A stretch of 64,000 nt of DNA, taken from positions 1-64,000 of the forward strand of contig NZ_FOCN01000001.1 of assembly GCF_900110125.1 (NCBI RefSeq), written 5' to 3'. The stretch is from Cryobacterium luteum. GTDB taxonomy: Bacteria > Actinomycetota > Actinomycetes > Actinomycetales > Microbacteriaceae. Shown here one piece after another: positions 8,294 to 16,720 of this stretch (its first letter is position 1; every line of letters begins with the position of its first letter). The notes under the pieces are model-generated. The model made no database searches. It had not been told where the DNA came from and saw only the letters and a program-made list of their open reading frames with translations. Position numbers and translations under genes: made by a program.

Positions 8294-8818
8294 CTAGACG
8301 GTGGCGGCGCGGCGGCGCAGGGTGAGACGCAGCGCAATGACGAGGCCGACGCCGAGCAGCAGCGCGCCGGCGGCACTGAAGATGAGCACGATCGGGAGGT
8401 CGAAACCCGCCGCGGCGAGGTCGGTGCCATCGGCGGCGGCAACCGTGATTGTGGCCGTACCGACGTTCTGTGAGCTGAGCCCGGTGGCGGTGAGCGTGTA
8501 GGAACCGGTCGCCCCCGTGGGCAGGGTGACCTTGAGGTCGAGGGCGCCGGCGCCGGTGGCCGTCTTCCGAGTGTCGACGGTGGTGGCGCGCAGGGCGGCC
8601 AGGGTGACCGACCCCTCGCCGGAGACGGCGACGGCGACCTTTTCGGCAGCGGTGAAGGCGCCGTCGTTGAACGCCACGGTGACCGTGCTGCCGGCGCTCT
8701 GGCTGCCGGAGACGGTGATGAGATCGGCGGCAACGTAGCCGGCGGCGTGCGCGGCGACCGGGCCAGCCAGCAGGGCAACGCCCACGAGCGCGAGTGTGGC
8801 CAGAAGTTTTTTGATCAA
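8294..8818 (-). CDS. Small secreted protein with C-terminal membrane anchor
   Basis: 174 residues: signal peptide (MIKKLLATLALVGVALLAG...AHAA), a Thr/Val/Ala-rich beta domain, then a C-terminal hydrophobic helix (about 143-166) and a basic tail LRRRAATV. The shape is that of a wall-anchored protein but no LPXTG-like motif precedes the helix (FDLPIV instead). It is a divergent relative of the LPSTG protein at 13931-14470: same order, similar size, similar TGxYTLTAT-type strand. It sits between BY-kinase copy 1 and the DUF4012 gene, suggesting a surface structural role. No specific function known. Confidence 0.75.
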   Translation of the reverse strand: MIKKLLATLALVGVALLAGPVAAHAAGYVAADLITVSGSQSAGSTVTVAFNDGAFTAAEKVAVAVSGEGSVTLAALRATTVDTRKTATGAGALDLKVTLPTGATGSYTLTATGLSSQNVGTATITVAAADGTDLAAAGFDLPIVLIFSAAGALLLGVGLVIALRLTLRRRAATV

Positions 8819-8910
8819 GGTGAATCCCCCGTAGTGCGTTGGTGCCGGATCACCGTGGTTGCCCGGATCTCTCTGAGTGTGCGATCGCCGTGGTCACCCC
8901 GTGGCGAACC

Positions 8911-10701
8911 CTAACAACTGAAGTCTAGTGATGCCGTCTCGTTCAGCGCGATCAGCGGAGTGCTGCGCAGCTCGAGGTTGCCGCTGAAGGGCTTGGGGCC
9001 GAGCCAGTTGAAGCGCAGCACGGTGCTTTCGCCGGGCGCGAGCTCGATACCGATGGTGCTCACCGCGTAGCCGGCGTCGATCGCCGGGTGATACGGCACC
9101 TCGGCGCCGTCCCGGGTGAGGCCGAGGTTTTGTACCTCGGGAGTGCCGTAGCCCGACACCATGGTTTTGATGTTGCCGAGCGGTACCCCGAAGGCGCCGC
9201 CGCCGGTGACATACGCGGGGAGGGTGGTGGCGGCATCCGCTGGGGCCGTGTTGGTGAGGGTGACCTCGAGCGCGTACTGCGGGCGCAGGTCCTTGCGGCA
9301 GGTCTGCTGGCCGATCGCGGTCTGCACATCGAGGTAGAGGTCCATCTTGGCGCCGGTGCCGTCGTTGAGGTAGAGCCCGAAGCGGTTGGTCATGTCGTCG
9401 CTGATCGGGCGAGCTCCGGCCAGGGTGGTGCCGTGGAGGATGGCCTGCTCGGCCGGGTCGGCGTTGTAGACCAGCACCCGGTTCTCGGTGGCAGCGCGGG
9501 CCAGCGCCGCGATGAGCTTGGTGGGGTCGGCGTTGCCGCTCTTGACGGCGTCGAACACGGCACCGGCGGCGGCGGCGAAGAAGATGTCCTGCTGCTGGGG
9601 GTCTTCGTAACGGGCGTAGACCTCGCTCAGCAGCAGTTGCACGGCATTGTCGGCGGTGAGTTCGTCGCCCGTGGCGAGGGTGATCGGGCCGGTGGCGTCG
9701 AGCAGGTAGCTCAGCGCGACCGGGTCGACCGAGAGCACCCCGTTGGCTTCGGTGCCGAATTCGAGACGCCACATTTCACGCGCGAGCGCGCCGGTCTGCG
9801 CGAAGTCGGGCGTCATCGTGACGTTCTGAATGAACTGGCCAGTGATATCGCCGTAGATGCTGCGGGTTTCGTCGCTGAGCGGCAGCACCGGATCGGGATA
9901 CTGGGGGAACGAGGTGGAGCTGGCCTGCTGGGTGAGTTCGATGCTGCCGTTGTCGGTGTGCAACAGGGCGAGCGCGCCGGGAATGCCGCCGGTCGAGCGC
10001 AGCTCGGCCGGGTTTTGGAACAGCAGAATATAGTCGCGCGGTGCCGTGGCGCCGAGCATGGCCGGCAGCAGGGTGACGGCGCGGTTCATGCCGTCGAGGG
10101 TGGCGGAGGTCTCGACCGTGACGGTCTGCAGCCGCGTGACGGCGGTGCGCACGACATCGAGCACGGTGTCGGTCTCGATGGCGCTCACGTCGGTCGCGGC
10201 GCGCTCTAAAGCGGTGTTGGCCGCCGTCACCGCGGGCTGGGCATCGAGCAGCGGCTGCAGCGCGATGGCGCCGTCGACCGGCTTGAAATCGGCCAGGTTG
10301 AGGGTGCCGGCCAGGGCCGCGAGCGGGGTGACGGCGTTTTGGGCGACATCGTCGACCACGGCGGCGAGCTGGCTCACGGCCGTGAGGTTCGGGCCGAGCA
10401 ACGGCAGCAGTTCGTAGGTGCGCCAGATCGGATCGCTCGTGCGGTCCTGGGCGGTGGCGGCGAAGTCGGCCAGCTCGGCCGCGGTCACGGCCGCGGCAGC
10501 GCCGTCACCGGCGGTGATCTGGTTTTTGATGTTCTCGGCCAGCGGTACAGCGGCTTCGAGGGCGTCCTTGGCCTGCAGCCCGCGAATGCCGACCCAGGCG
10601 GTGGCCGCTACCACGATGACGAGCAGGCCGAGCACGACCAGCCCCACGATGGTGCGCGTGCGCTTCGGGGGTGCTGCCGGTGCCGAGGGGGAGGAAGACA
10701 T
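8911..10701 (-). CDS. DUF4012 membrane-anchored extracytoplasmic protein
   Basis: 596 residues from ATG at 10701 (a TTG four codons earlier is the alternative). A short Pro/Lys/Arg-rich cytoplasmic N-terminus is followed by one transmembrane helix (about 20-42); the rest is extracytoplasmic. Segments such as LLFQNPAELRSTGGIPGA and the GxFxxDPxALxxLLxxTGP-like VLSVDPVALSYLLDATGP are hallmarks of DUF4012. Family members sit in exopolysaccharide and cell-wall loci of actinobacteria, often beside Wzz/BY-kinases, as here where copies of that kinase flank it on both sides. Biochemical role unknown. Confidence 0.85.
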   Translation of the reverse strand: MSSSPSAPAAPPKRTRTIVGLVVLGLLVIVVAATAWVGIRGLQAKDALEAAVPLAENIKNQITAGDGAAAAVTAAELADFAATAQDRTSDPIWRTYELLPLLGPNLTAVSQLAAVVDDVAQNAVTPLAALAGTLNLADFKPVDGAIALQPLLDAQPAVTAANTALERAATDVSAIETDTVLDVVRTAVTRLQTVTVETSATLDGMNRAVTLLPAMLGATAPRDYILLFQNPAELRSTGGIPGALALLHTDNGSIELTQQASSTSFPQYPDPVLPLSDETRSIYGDITGQFIQNVTMTPDFAQTGALAREMWRLEFGTEANGVLSVDPVALSYLLDATGPITLATGDELTADNAVQLLLSEVYARYEDPQQQDIFFAAAAGAVFDAVKSGNADPTKLIAALARAATENRVLVYNADPAEQAILHGTTLAGARPISDDMTNRFGLYLNDGTGAKMDLYLDVQTAIGQQTCRKDLRPQYALEVTLTNTAPADAATTLPAYVTGGGAFGVPLGNIKTMVSGYGTPEVQNLGLTRDGAEVPYHPAIDAGYAVSTIGIELAPGESTVLRFNWLGPKPFSGNLELRSTPLIALNETASLDFSC

Positions 10702-10730
10702 TGCCCTATTCAAGCAGAGCGCGCGGCCGG

Positions 10731-12176
10731 TTACGGCTTGACGCGAGCGCCGCGGGCGCGGGCCGGCGCGGCATCCGCTGTGGGAATCGACGCGGGGGCG
10801 ACCGGGTCGGTTTCGCCGTAGCTATAGCCGTAGCCGTAATGCCCGTAGCCGTAGGCGTCGGGGCCGCTCGTGGGCAGCATGGTGAGCACGAGACCCGAAA
10901 TGGGGGCGCCCACATTGCCCAGCGCGGCAATGGCACCGGTGAGCTGGTTCTTGTGGGTGCGTCCGGCCGCGACGACGACCAGAGCGCCGCCGACGTTCTT
11001 GGCGAGCACCGCGGCATCCGTCACCGGAAGCAACGGCGGGGCGTCGAACAGCACAACGTCGAAGGCCCGGTTGAATTCGACGATCAGCTGGGTCATGCGG
11101 GTGGAGCCGAGCAGCTCGCTCGGATTGGGCGGAACGTGGCCGGCCGGCAGCACGAACAGCTGCCCCTTACCCCAGGGCTGAATGACGTCGGCCAGGTCGG
11201 CGCGGCCGATGAGCACGTCGGTGAGACCGACGGCGCCCTCGATGTCCATATAGTCGGCGACCTTGGGGCGGCGCAGGTCGGCGTCGACGAGCAGCACGCG
11301 GGAACCGGCGTCGGCCAGGGCGATGGCCAGGTTGGCGCCGGTCGTGCTCTTACCCTCGCTCTCGATCGAGGAGGTGATGACGAAGGAGCGCTCGACCCGG
11401 CCCACATCGAGAAACTGCAGGTTGGTGCGCAGCGTGCGAAAAGACTCGGCGCGGGGGCTGCGCGGGTCGACGTGCACGATGAGGGGCCGGTCTTTGGCCT
11501 TGGGATCGAAGACGATGCCGCCGAGAATGGGCAGGTCGGTGAGCTGTTCCACGTCGCGGGTGTTGCGGATGCGGGTTTCGAGGGTTTCGCGCAGCACGGC
11601 GATGCCCACGCCGAGGGCCAGGCCCACGAGCGCGCCGAGGGCGATGTTGAGCGGCACGTTGGGGCTCACCGGAACGGTGGCGACGCTGGCCTCCTGCGCG
11701 CGGGTGAGCTTGACCGGGGAGGCCGCGTCGGCGGTGTCGGGCGTCTCAATGTCTTCGACGACCAGGGTGAGGCTAGCCGAAACGGCGTTGGCCGTGTCGG
11801 CGGCGCGCACCGGGTCGGTGTCGGTGACCGTGATTTCAATGATCGACGTGTCGAGCTGGGCGCTGGCGACGACCTTCTCGGCCAGGGCATCGGCCGGCAC
11901 AGCGAGGCCCTGGCTGGCGATGACCGGCAGCAGCACGATGGGCGTGGTCACCAGCGCGGAATAGGTTTTGACCCGGGCCACCGAGAAGTTATTGCCCTGG
12001 GCCAGGTCGGCGGTCGAGCCGCTGGACTGGGTGGAAACGAACACCTTGGAGGTCGCGCTGTACTGCGGCGTCTGCAGAATCGAATAAGCGGATGCCGCAC
12101 CCACGGCCACCAGCGTGCACAGCACGATGAGCACCCAGCTCTTGCGCAGAATGCGAATGTAGTCGCGAAGTTCCAT
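10731..12176 (-). CDS. Wzz/BY-kinase (copy 2)
   Basis: 481 residues from ATG at 12176 (MELRDYIRIL). Same layout as copy 1: two membrane helices bracketing the Wzz domain, Walker A SEGKSTTGAN, Walker A' VLLVDADLRRP, and a Tyr-rich tail (DAYGYGHYGYGYSYG). The tail is followed by an Arg/Ala-rich end. The two copies are clearly similar over their whole length and arose by duplication; they bracket the DUF4012 gene. A second phosphatase is not present, so one phosphatase may serve both kinases. Its start is 150 bp from the divergent CPBP protease gene. Confidence 0.92.
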   Translation of the reverse strand: MELRDYIRILRKSWVLIVLCTLVAVGAASAYSILQTPQYSATSKVFVSTQSSGSTADLAQGNNFSVARVKTYSALVTTPIVLLPVIASQGLAVPADALAEKVVASAQLDTSIIEITVTDTDPVRAADTANAVSASLTLVVEDIETPDTADAASPVKLTRAQEASVATVPVSPNVPLNIALGALVGLALGVGIAVLRETLETRIRNTRDVEQLTDLPILGGIVFDPKAKDRPLIVHVDPRSPRAESFRTLRTNLQFLDVGRVERSFVITSSIESEGKSTTGANLAIALADAGSRVLLVDADLRRPKVADYMDIEGAVGLTDVLIGRADLADVIQPWGKGQLFVLPAGHVPPNPSELLGSTRMTQLIVEFNRAFDVVLFDAPPLLPVTDAAVLAKNVGGALVVVAAGRTHKNQLTGAIAALGNVGAPISGLVLTMLPTSGPDAYGYGHYGYGYSYGETDPVAPASIPTADAAPARARGARVKP

Positions 12177-12326
12177 GCGGCGGCGATCCCCTCTTAAACG
12201 AGGAATGCAGCCCCCGATTCGGCGCGTACTTCACCGCACGAACGTGCGGCTCCCCTCTTCCGAGGGTATCGAACTTTAGCGGGCACGCAGACCGGTAGTT
12301 TTGTGGTGATGGGGAGGGTGCATTTT

Positions 12327-13196
12327 ATGGGGGCAATCGTTCACCCGGAGGCCCGGCGTCTGCTCGTGCCCGCCGGCATCGGGGTTGTGGTGGCCATGGT
12401 GCTGCTGGTGTTCGTGGGCGCCACAACGTTCTCCGACCCTCATCTGGCCACGCTGCTGGGCTATCTGTGCGTCTGGGTGCCGCTGCTCGCGGCGATCGGG
12501 GTGGCTGGCGCTTCTATTGGGCGAGCCGGCCCGGCCGGCGCGGGTGGCCCGGGGCCGGGTGGGAGGCTCGCGGCCGACTCGAGGGGCGGCATCCGCTCGA
12601 TACTGCGGCTGTTCTTTCGCCCGATCGACCTGATCTGGGGGCTCGCGATCGGGCTGCTGGCTCGCACCCTGGCCAGCCTGATCGAGATCTGGGGCTACGG
12701 CAGCATCGGCACGGCCGGCGCCACGTTCGGTGAAACCGTCTACGACCTCTGGTGGCTGTTCGGCGCTCTGCTGGCCCCCGTGCTGCTCGCCCCGCTCGTG
12801 GAGGAACTCTTCTTTCGCGGGCTCGTGCTGCGGGCGGTTTATGGGCAGGTGGCGGCGAGTCGGGTACGCAATGCCGGTGAAAATCACGACACGCCGGATT
12901 CGGCGCCCGTTGTGCCCGGCGTGTCTCAGATTTACCGGCATAACGCACTGGCCTCGTCCGGAGGGTGGGCCGCTTCGATCGCGATCGGGGTCAGCGGGCT
13001 GACGTTCGCGCTCATGCACCTCGTGACCATCGACCCCGCGAGCACCGATGCCATCGTGGTGGTCGGAGTCTCGACGCTGCTTTTCGGGCTGGCCGCGGCA
13101 TCCGTTTCGCTGGCGACCGGCCGAATCGGCGGCGCGGTCATTGCGCACATCACCTTCAACGGGCTTGTGATCGTGCCGGCTGTGCTGAGTCTCTGA
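12327..13196 (+). CDS. CPBP (CAAX/Rce1-type) intramembrane metalloprotease
   Basis: 289 residues from ATG at 12327, chosen for the GGAGGG 9 bases upstream. The three family motifs are present: EELFFRG, FALMH and HITFN, whose Glu and His residues form the metal site in the membrane. Roughly seven hydrophobic segments. A 71-bp palindromic mini-element (12871-12941) lies in frame between motif 1 and motif 2, adding about 24 foreign residues (around RNAGENHDTPDSAPVV). All motifs downstream stay in frame, so the gene is probably still functional. Actinobacterial CPBP proteins are often implicated in peptide processing or bacteriocin self-protection; the role here is open. Confidence 0.88.
   Translation: MGAIVHPEARRLLVPAGIGVVVAMVLLVFVGATTFSDPHLATLLGYLCVWVPLLAAIGVAGASIGRAGPAGAGGPGPGGRLAADSRGGIRSILRLFFRPIDLIWGLAIGLLARTLASLIEIWGYGSIGTAGATFGETVYDLWWLFGALLAPVLLAPLVEELFFRGLVLRAVYGQVAASRVRNAGENHDTPDSAPVVPGVSQIYRHNALASSGGWAASIAIGVSGLTFALMHLVTIDPASTDAIVVVGVSTLLFGLAAASVSLATGRIGGAVIAHITFNGLVIVPAVLSL
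12871..12941. repeat. Palindromic mini-element, TATGCCGGTA family, copy 2 (inside a gene)
   Basis: 71 bp, arms ATGCCGGT(G/A) and CACGACACGCCGG with complementary right arms, matching 4667-4739 at the ends but not in the centre. It is inserted in frame in the CPBP protease gene. Confidence 0.85.
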
Positions 13197-13406
13197 CACC
13201 GGCCGGTGCCAGGGTGCAGACCGGTCCGATTGTCCCCATCTTTGGGGCTGAGCTTTGGCTAACCTGGCGAGCTTTTTGAAGAACGGCTTCACTAGGATCA
13301 AAATCGCAGTGCAATTACCGCTCTCCAAGCGGGAACGAAACCTGTGGTTGTATGCGGCGCGGCTACCCCGTTCGCGTGCGCCCTTGAACCGACGCGAGGC
13401 ACGCTT

Positions 13407-13715
13407 ATGGGCAAGTTCACGTACGACTCAAGTCTCGCCGTCGACTTTGACGACCGCGTGCTCGCGCACATTCAAGTCGTGATCGGCGCCAAGCTGCGTC
13501 GTGGTGAATCGTTCTACTTCTCCTGGCGTGACGACCCGCTCGTCGGCGGAGGACGGAGCACCGTCTGGGTGCATCCGGGTATCTCCCTGTCGTTCAAATT
13601 CTTCGGCAGCAAGACGCCCGTTCTCAATCGGGACTGGGTCGATGCGCTGTCGCTGTCGGCCAACTCGGCGACCGGTCTGCAGGTTGTGATCGAGCCACTG
13701 CAGCGCGTGCTGTAA
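13407..13715 (+). CDS. Small DUF7882-like protein
   Basis: 102 residues from ATG at 13407 (MGKFTYDSSLAVDFDDRVLA). Small proteins of this kind (frequently mis-annotated as ATP-dependent DNA ligase) are, in my recollection, common in Microbacteriaceae: a FTYDS-like start, HIQVVIGAKLRRGESF, FSW, and a conserved VWVHPGISLSFKFFG block. There is no ligase motif (no KxDG), so the ligase name should not be transferred. It is monocistronic, followed by a good terminator. Function unknown; cytoplasmic. Confidence 0.8.
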   Translation: MGKFTYDSSLAVDFDDRVLAHIQVVIGAKLRRGESFYFSWRDDPLVGGGRSTVWVHPGISLSFKFFGSKTPVLNRDWVDALSLSANSATGLQVVIEPLQRVL

Positions 13716-13738
13716 CTGGTGCGAAACGGATGCCCCGG

Positions 13739-13767
13739 CCCGGCCAGATTTCTGGTCGGGCTTTCTT
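13739..13767 (+). terminator. Rho-independent terminator
   Basis: Nine-base-pair stem (CCCGGCCAG / CTGGTCGGG, one G-T pair), loop ATTT, followed by CTTTCTT, 24 bases after the stop of the DUF7882-like gene. Confidence 0.85.
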
Positions 13768-13862
13768 GCGCCCTGGCGTGGGCCGGCGGTGGTGGTGTTG
13801 GTGGTGGTGTACGGATCGGGGCGCGTTGGAGGCGGCTCTTGAGGGCAGGGCGCGGCCGGCAC

Positions 13863-13898
13863 GCAAAACGCCTCGACTCCGGCTGGAGTCGAGGCGTT
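13863..13898 (-). terminator. Rho-independent terminator of the LPSTG protein gene
   Basis: Minus-strand stem of 14 bp (AACGCCTCGACTCC and complement), 4-base loop, ending in TTTT before GCGT; 33 bases beyond the stop at 13931. Confidence 0.85.
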
Positions 13899-13930
13899 CA
13901 GGTGCAGCGGGGGCTACGCGGTACAGCTAA

Positions 13931-14470
13931 TTACGCGGCAGCGTGCTGACGACGAACCGAGATGCGCACGGCGACGAGAGCGGCACCGAGGATGAGGAGG
14001 CCAGCGGCACCCCAGATGACGAGGACCGGAGCGTTGTAACCGGTGGAGGGAAGGGCCTTGCCCGTGGCAGTGCCGACTCCGGCGTCGCCTGCGACGACTG
14101 TCAGGGTCGCGGTGTAGGACTTAGTCGCGGACTTTGCAAGGACGGTGTAGTCGCCGGTGGCATTGCTCGGAATAGCGACATTGACGAACGAAGAACCGTT
14201 CAACTCCGCGTTCTTGGTGAGAGACGAGGTGACGGCGGTCTTGATGACGGTCAGTACGGCGGTGTGCGATCCCGACACCGTGTAGGTGACGCTCTCCTCG
14301 CTGCCGAAGGCGCTGGCTGCAAACCCGACGACGGCGGTCTCGCCGGCGACGGGAGCAGAGACAATGCTCACCTTGGCGTCGGAGACGTAGTCGACAGCGT
14401 TGGCGGCCGGAGCGAAGGCGAAGATGGCGACGACGGCGAGTGCCGCTGTAGCGAGGCTTTTCTTGAACAT
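13931..14470 (-). CDS. LPXTG-type cell-wall-anchored small protein
   Basis: 179 residues from ATG at 14470 (MFKKSLATAALAVVA), with a signal peptide ending near ANAV, a 110-residue Ser/Thr/Val-rich beta domain, then LPSTG, a hydrophobic helix and the basic tail RISVRRQHAAA: a complete sortase sorting signal. Related in plan to the protein at 8294-8818, which lacks the motif. No sortase gene is in this window. Low-Cys and low-charge composition suggests a surface structural or coat protein. Confidence 0.85.
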   Translation of the reverse strand: MFKKSLATAALAVVAIFAFAPAANAVDYVSDAKVSIVSAPVAGETAVVGFAASAFGSEESVTYTVSGSHTAVLTVIKTAVTSSLTKNAELNGSSFVNVAIPSNATGDYTVLAKSATKSYTATLTVVAGDAGVGTATGKALPSTGYNAPVLVIWGAAGLLILGAALVAVRISVRRQHAAA

Positions 14471-14678
14471 AGTGAGGGTCCCCCCGGGTAAGTGAATGGC
14501 TGATGCGCCGAAGTCGGCGCCTCCCGGCATATCGTCGTGAAATACCTAGGCGACTTTCAGGTTAGCGGGCTGGTTGGTGCAATACACAATTGTTTTGTCA
14601 TCTTGTGCGCAAAATATGCGAAGAAACGCGGTTAAGCACCCGTAGTGGGGGTGTTTAATTCAGTCGTGTTCGCTCCAG

Positions 14679-15308
14679 CTAGGCGGGGGTCGGCCGGCTG
14701 CGGTTGTTGAGCACGCCGTGGCTCTCTTCGAGATAGCAGCTGCCGCAGAGCGACTCGTAGGTGACCTCTTCGCCGTCGATGGCCACCTGGTCGCCGTCGA
14801 AAACGTAGACGCCGCCAATCTTGCGACCGTTGAAAACGGCCTTGCGCCCGCATCGGCAGATAGTCTTGAGCTCTTCGAGGCTGTGCGACACCTCGAGCAG
14901 GCGGCGGCTGCCGGGAAAGGCGACGGTCTGAAAGTCCGTGCGAATGCCGTAAGCCAACACGGGCACGTTCTCGAGAATGGCGATGCGCAGCAGATCGTCG
15001 ACCTGGGTCTCGGTGAGAAACTGGGCCTCGTCGAGCAAGAGGGCGCTCACATCGCGGCCGGACTGTTTCAGCACCTGCGCGCGGTGCTGCTGGAAGGCGG
15101 CGTAGGCATCCGTTTCGGGGGTCAGCAGAAAATCGACGGCCCGTGTGACGCCGAGGCGGGAGAGAATGCCGCGGTCGCCCTTGGTGTCGACGGACGGTTT
15201 GGCGAGCAGGACGTGGTGCCCGCGCTCCTCATAGTTGTATGCCGCTTGCAGCATAGACGTACTTTTGCCGCTGTTCATGGCGCCGTAGCGAAAGTACAGT
15301 TTGGCCAT
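14679..15308 (-). CDS. tdk: Thymidine kinase
   Basis: 209 residues, normal for type II thymidine kinase, which phosphorylates thymidine with ATP in dTMP salvage. P-loop GAMNSGKST (9-17), DEAQF (Walker B), the lasso-domain Tyr region GGVYVFDGD and two zinc Cys pairs (CRC and CGSC) are all present. The start overlaps the stop of the upstream membrane protein by one base (TAATG), so it is translationally coupled to it. Confidence 0.95.
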   Translation of the reverse strand: MAKLYFRYGAMNSGKSTSMLQAAYNYEERGHHVLLAKPSVDTKGDRGILSRLGVTRAVDFLLTPETDAYAAFQQHRAQVLKQSGRDVSALLLDEAQFLTETQVDDLLRIAILENVPVLAYGIRTDFQTVAFPGSRRLLEVSHSLEELKTICRCGRKAVFNGRKIGGVYVFDGDQVAIDGEEVTYESLCGSCYLEESHGVLNNRSRPTPA

Positions 15309-16720
15309 TATCGGGTGCCTTTGGTCTGGAAGCGTTCAGCGTCAAATTCTAGCGTGAGCAGCGGATGCCGGCTGGTCACGCGCACCCGGGTGAACACGGA
15401 CCGCAGCACGCTGAGGTACGGGCGCAGGGCCCGGCGCCGCTGAAACGGCGGCAGGGAGATGCCGGCCTGGATGGTGATCGTGTCGCGCGGGGCGGCGGTG
15501 CCGGGGGTTCGGGGCGTGGTCGCGGCGTGCACCTGGGCCTGCGCGAGGGCCTGGGCCCTGGCCTGCGCGGCCGCCTGCGTCTGCGCGGCGGTGACGATGG
15601 CCATGGTCGTCGTGTCGGTGGCCGGGGTGGGGCGGGCTCCGCGCTGGCCGAAGGCCTGGGTGATCTGGTCGGTGTCGGCGGGGGCGGCGCCGGATCCGTC
15701 GATCTGCACGACGAGGCTCGTGGGGTCGAAGCCTTTCAGCCGGCAGAGAGCCACGATCAGGGCTGCGACGGCGGCGCGCTGGTCGGAGTCGAAACCGGTC
15801 GCGCGACGCTCGGGGTCGGCGATGACGCAGAGCGGGGTGAGGCCGCGGGCGGTCAGGGCTGCGCGTTCGCGGTCGATGAGGTCGTCGAGCCAGGTGTGGT
15901 CGACCTCCGCGACGAGCACCCGACGCACCTGAAAAGCGAGGGAGCGCGCGCGTTTGATGTCGGCCGCTGTCAGGGTCTGTCGCTCAAGAACGTCAGCCAG
16001 AAAGGGCAGCACATCGGCCCCGAGGTTCTTGAGCCGATGGTCGACCACTTCGGTGGCGAGGAGGCCGCGACTGGCTTCCGTGCGCGCGCGGATGGCGCGG
16101 CGGGCATCCGTTTGCCAGCGGTGAATGGAGTTGACGACCTGACGCGAATACGCAGCGGAGGCGAGGGTGGGGGCGAGCACCTGGGTCATGGCAATGATGG
16201 CGAACAGCATGGGCGGGGTCTGAATGCCGAGGAACGGCGATTGGGCGAGGGCGGTGATGCCAACGGTGAGCGCTGAGCCGGTTCCGAGGACGAGGATTTC
16301 TTTCCAGGGCCGGAAGGGCGCGAGGGCGAGCATCAGCAGGCCGAGGCCGATCGGGGCGAAATCGTCTTGCACCGTGCCGTTGAGTTGCCAGGTGCTGGCC
16401 GCAGCGAGCAGGTGCGCTGTGAGGCCGAGGGCCACGATCATGACGGCTCGGGTGCGGGTGAAGGGAGCCAGGTCGGGCCTGGCCGACCAGACCAGCACGG
16501 CAGCCGCGATGATGAGCACGGCAACGGCGGCCGCGGCGAACTCTTCGAGCTGAATCTCGTGCTGGCGGCTGGTGGTGGCGACGACGGCGTAGGTCACGAC
16601 GATGACGGCCACGACGGGGGCCAGAGGCCAGGCAGCAAGGCCGCCAATCGGGTCGAGGCGCTGCTGTGAAGCGGATGCCGGCGCGCGCGGCCGTCGGGGA
16701 GTGGGGGTCGCGCGAGTCAT
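15308..16720 (-). CDS. Membrane protein, degenerate sensor-kinase-like partner
   Basis: 470 residues from ATG at 16720. About six membrane helices in the first 210 residues, then a cytoplasmic helical region with EVVDHRLKNLGADVLPFLADVLE, which looks like a dimerisation helix, and a C-terminal domain. No recognisable N, G1 or G2 box of a histidine-kinase ATPase is seen; instead there is a Gln/Ala-rich stretch (AAQTQAAAQARAQALAQAQ). The gene overlaps the upstream kinase-like gene by 4 bases (ATGA) and tdk by one. I read it as the partner of that protein, perhaps a catalytically dead sensor. Confidence 0.65.
   Translation of the reverse strand: MTRATPTPRRPRAPASASQQRLDPIGGLAAWPLAPVVAVIVVTYAVVATTSRQHEIQLEEFAAAAVAVLIIAAAVLVWSARPDLAPFTRTRAVMIVALGLTAHLLAAASTWQLNGTVQDDFAPIGLGLLMLALAPFRPWKEILVLGTGSALTVGITALAQSPFLGIQTPPMLFAIIAMTQVLAPTLASAAYSRQVVNSIHRWQTDARRAIRARTEASRGLLATEVVDHRLKNLGADVLPFLADVLERQTLTAADIKRARSLAFQVRRVLVAEVDHTWLDDLIDRERAALTARGLTPLCVIADPERRATGFDSDQRAAVAALIVALCRLKGFDPTSLVVQIDGSGAAPADTDQITQAFGQRGARPTPATDTTTMAIVTAAQTQAAAQARAQALAQAQVHAATTPRTPGTAAPRDTITIQAGISLPPFQRRRALRPYLSVLRSVFTRVRVTSRHPLLTLEFDAERFQTKGTR

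Noticed and set aside
8294..8818. LPXTG sorting signal
   Set aside because: No LPXTG or LAXTG before the C-terminal helix; only the overall anchor layout is present.
12276..13328. 350-residue minus-strand frame opposite the CPBP protease
   Set aside because: Composition is that of a shadow (His/Pro/Gln/Arg), while the plus strand has all three CPBP motifs in frame.
13407..13715. ATP-dependent DNA ligase
   Set aside because: The name is sometimes attached to this small family, but there is no nucleotidyltransferase motif and the length is 102 residues.
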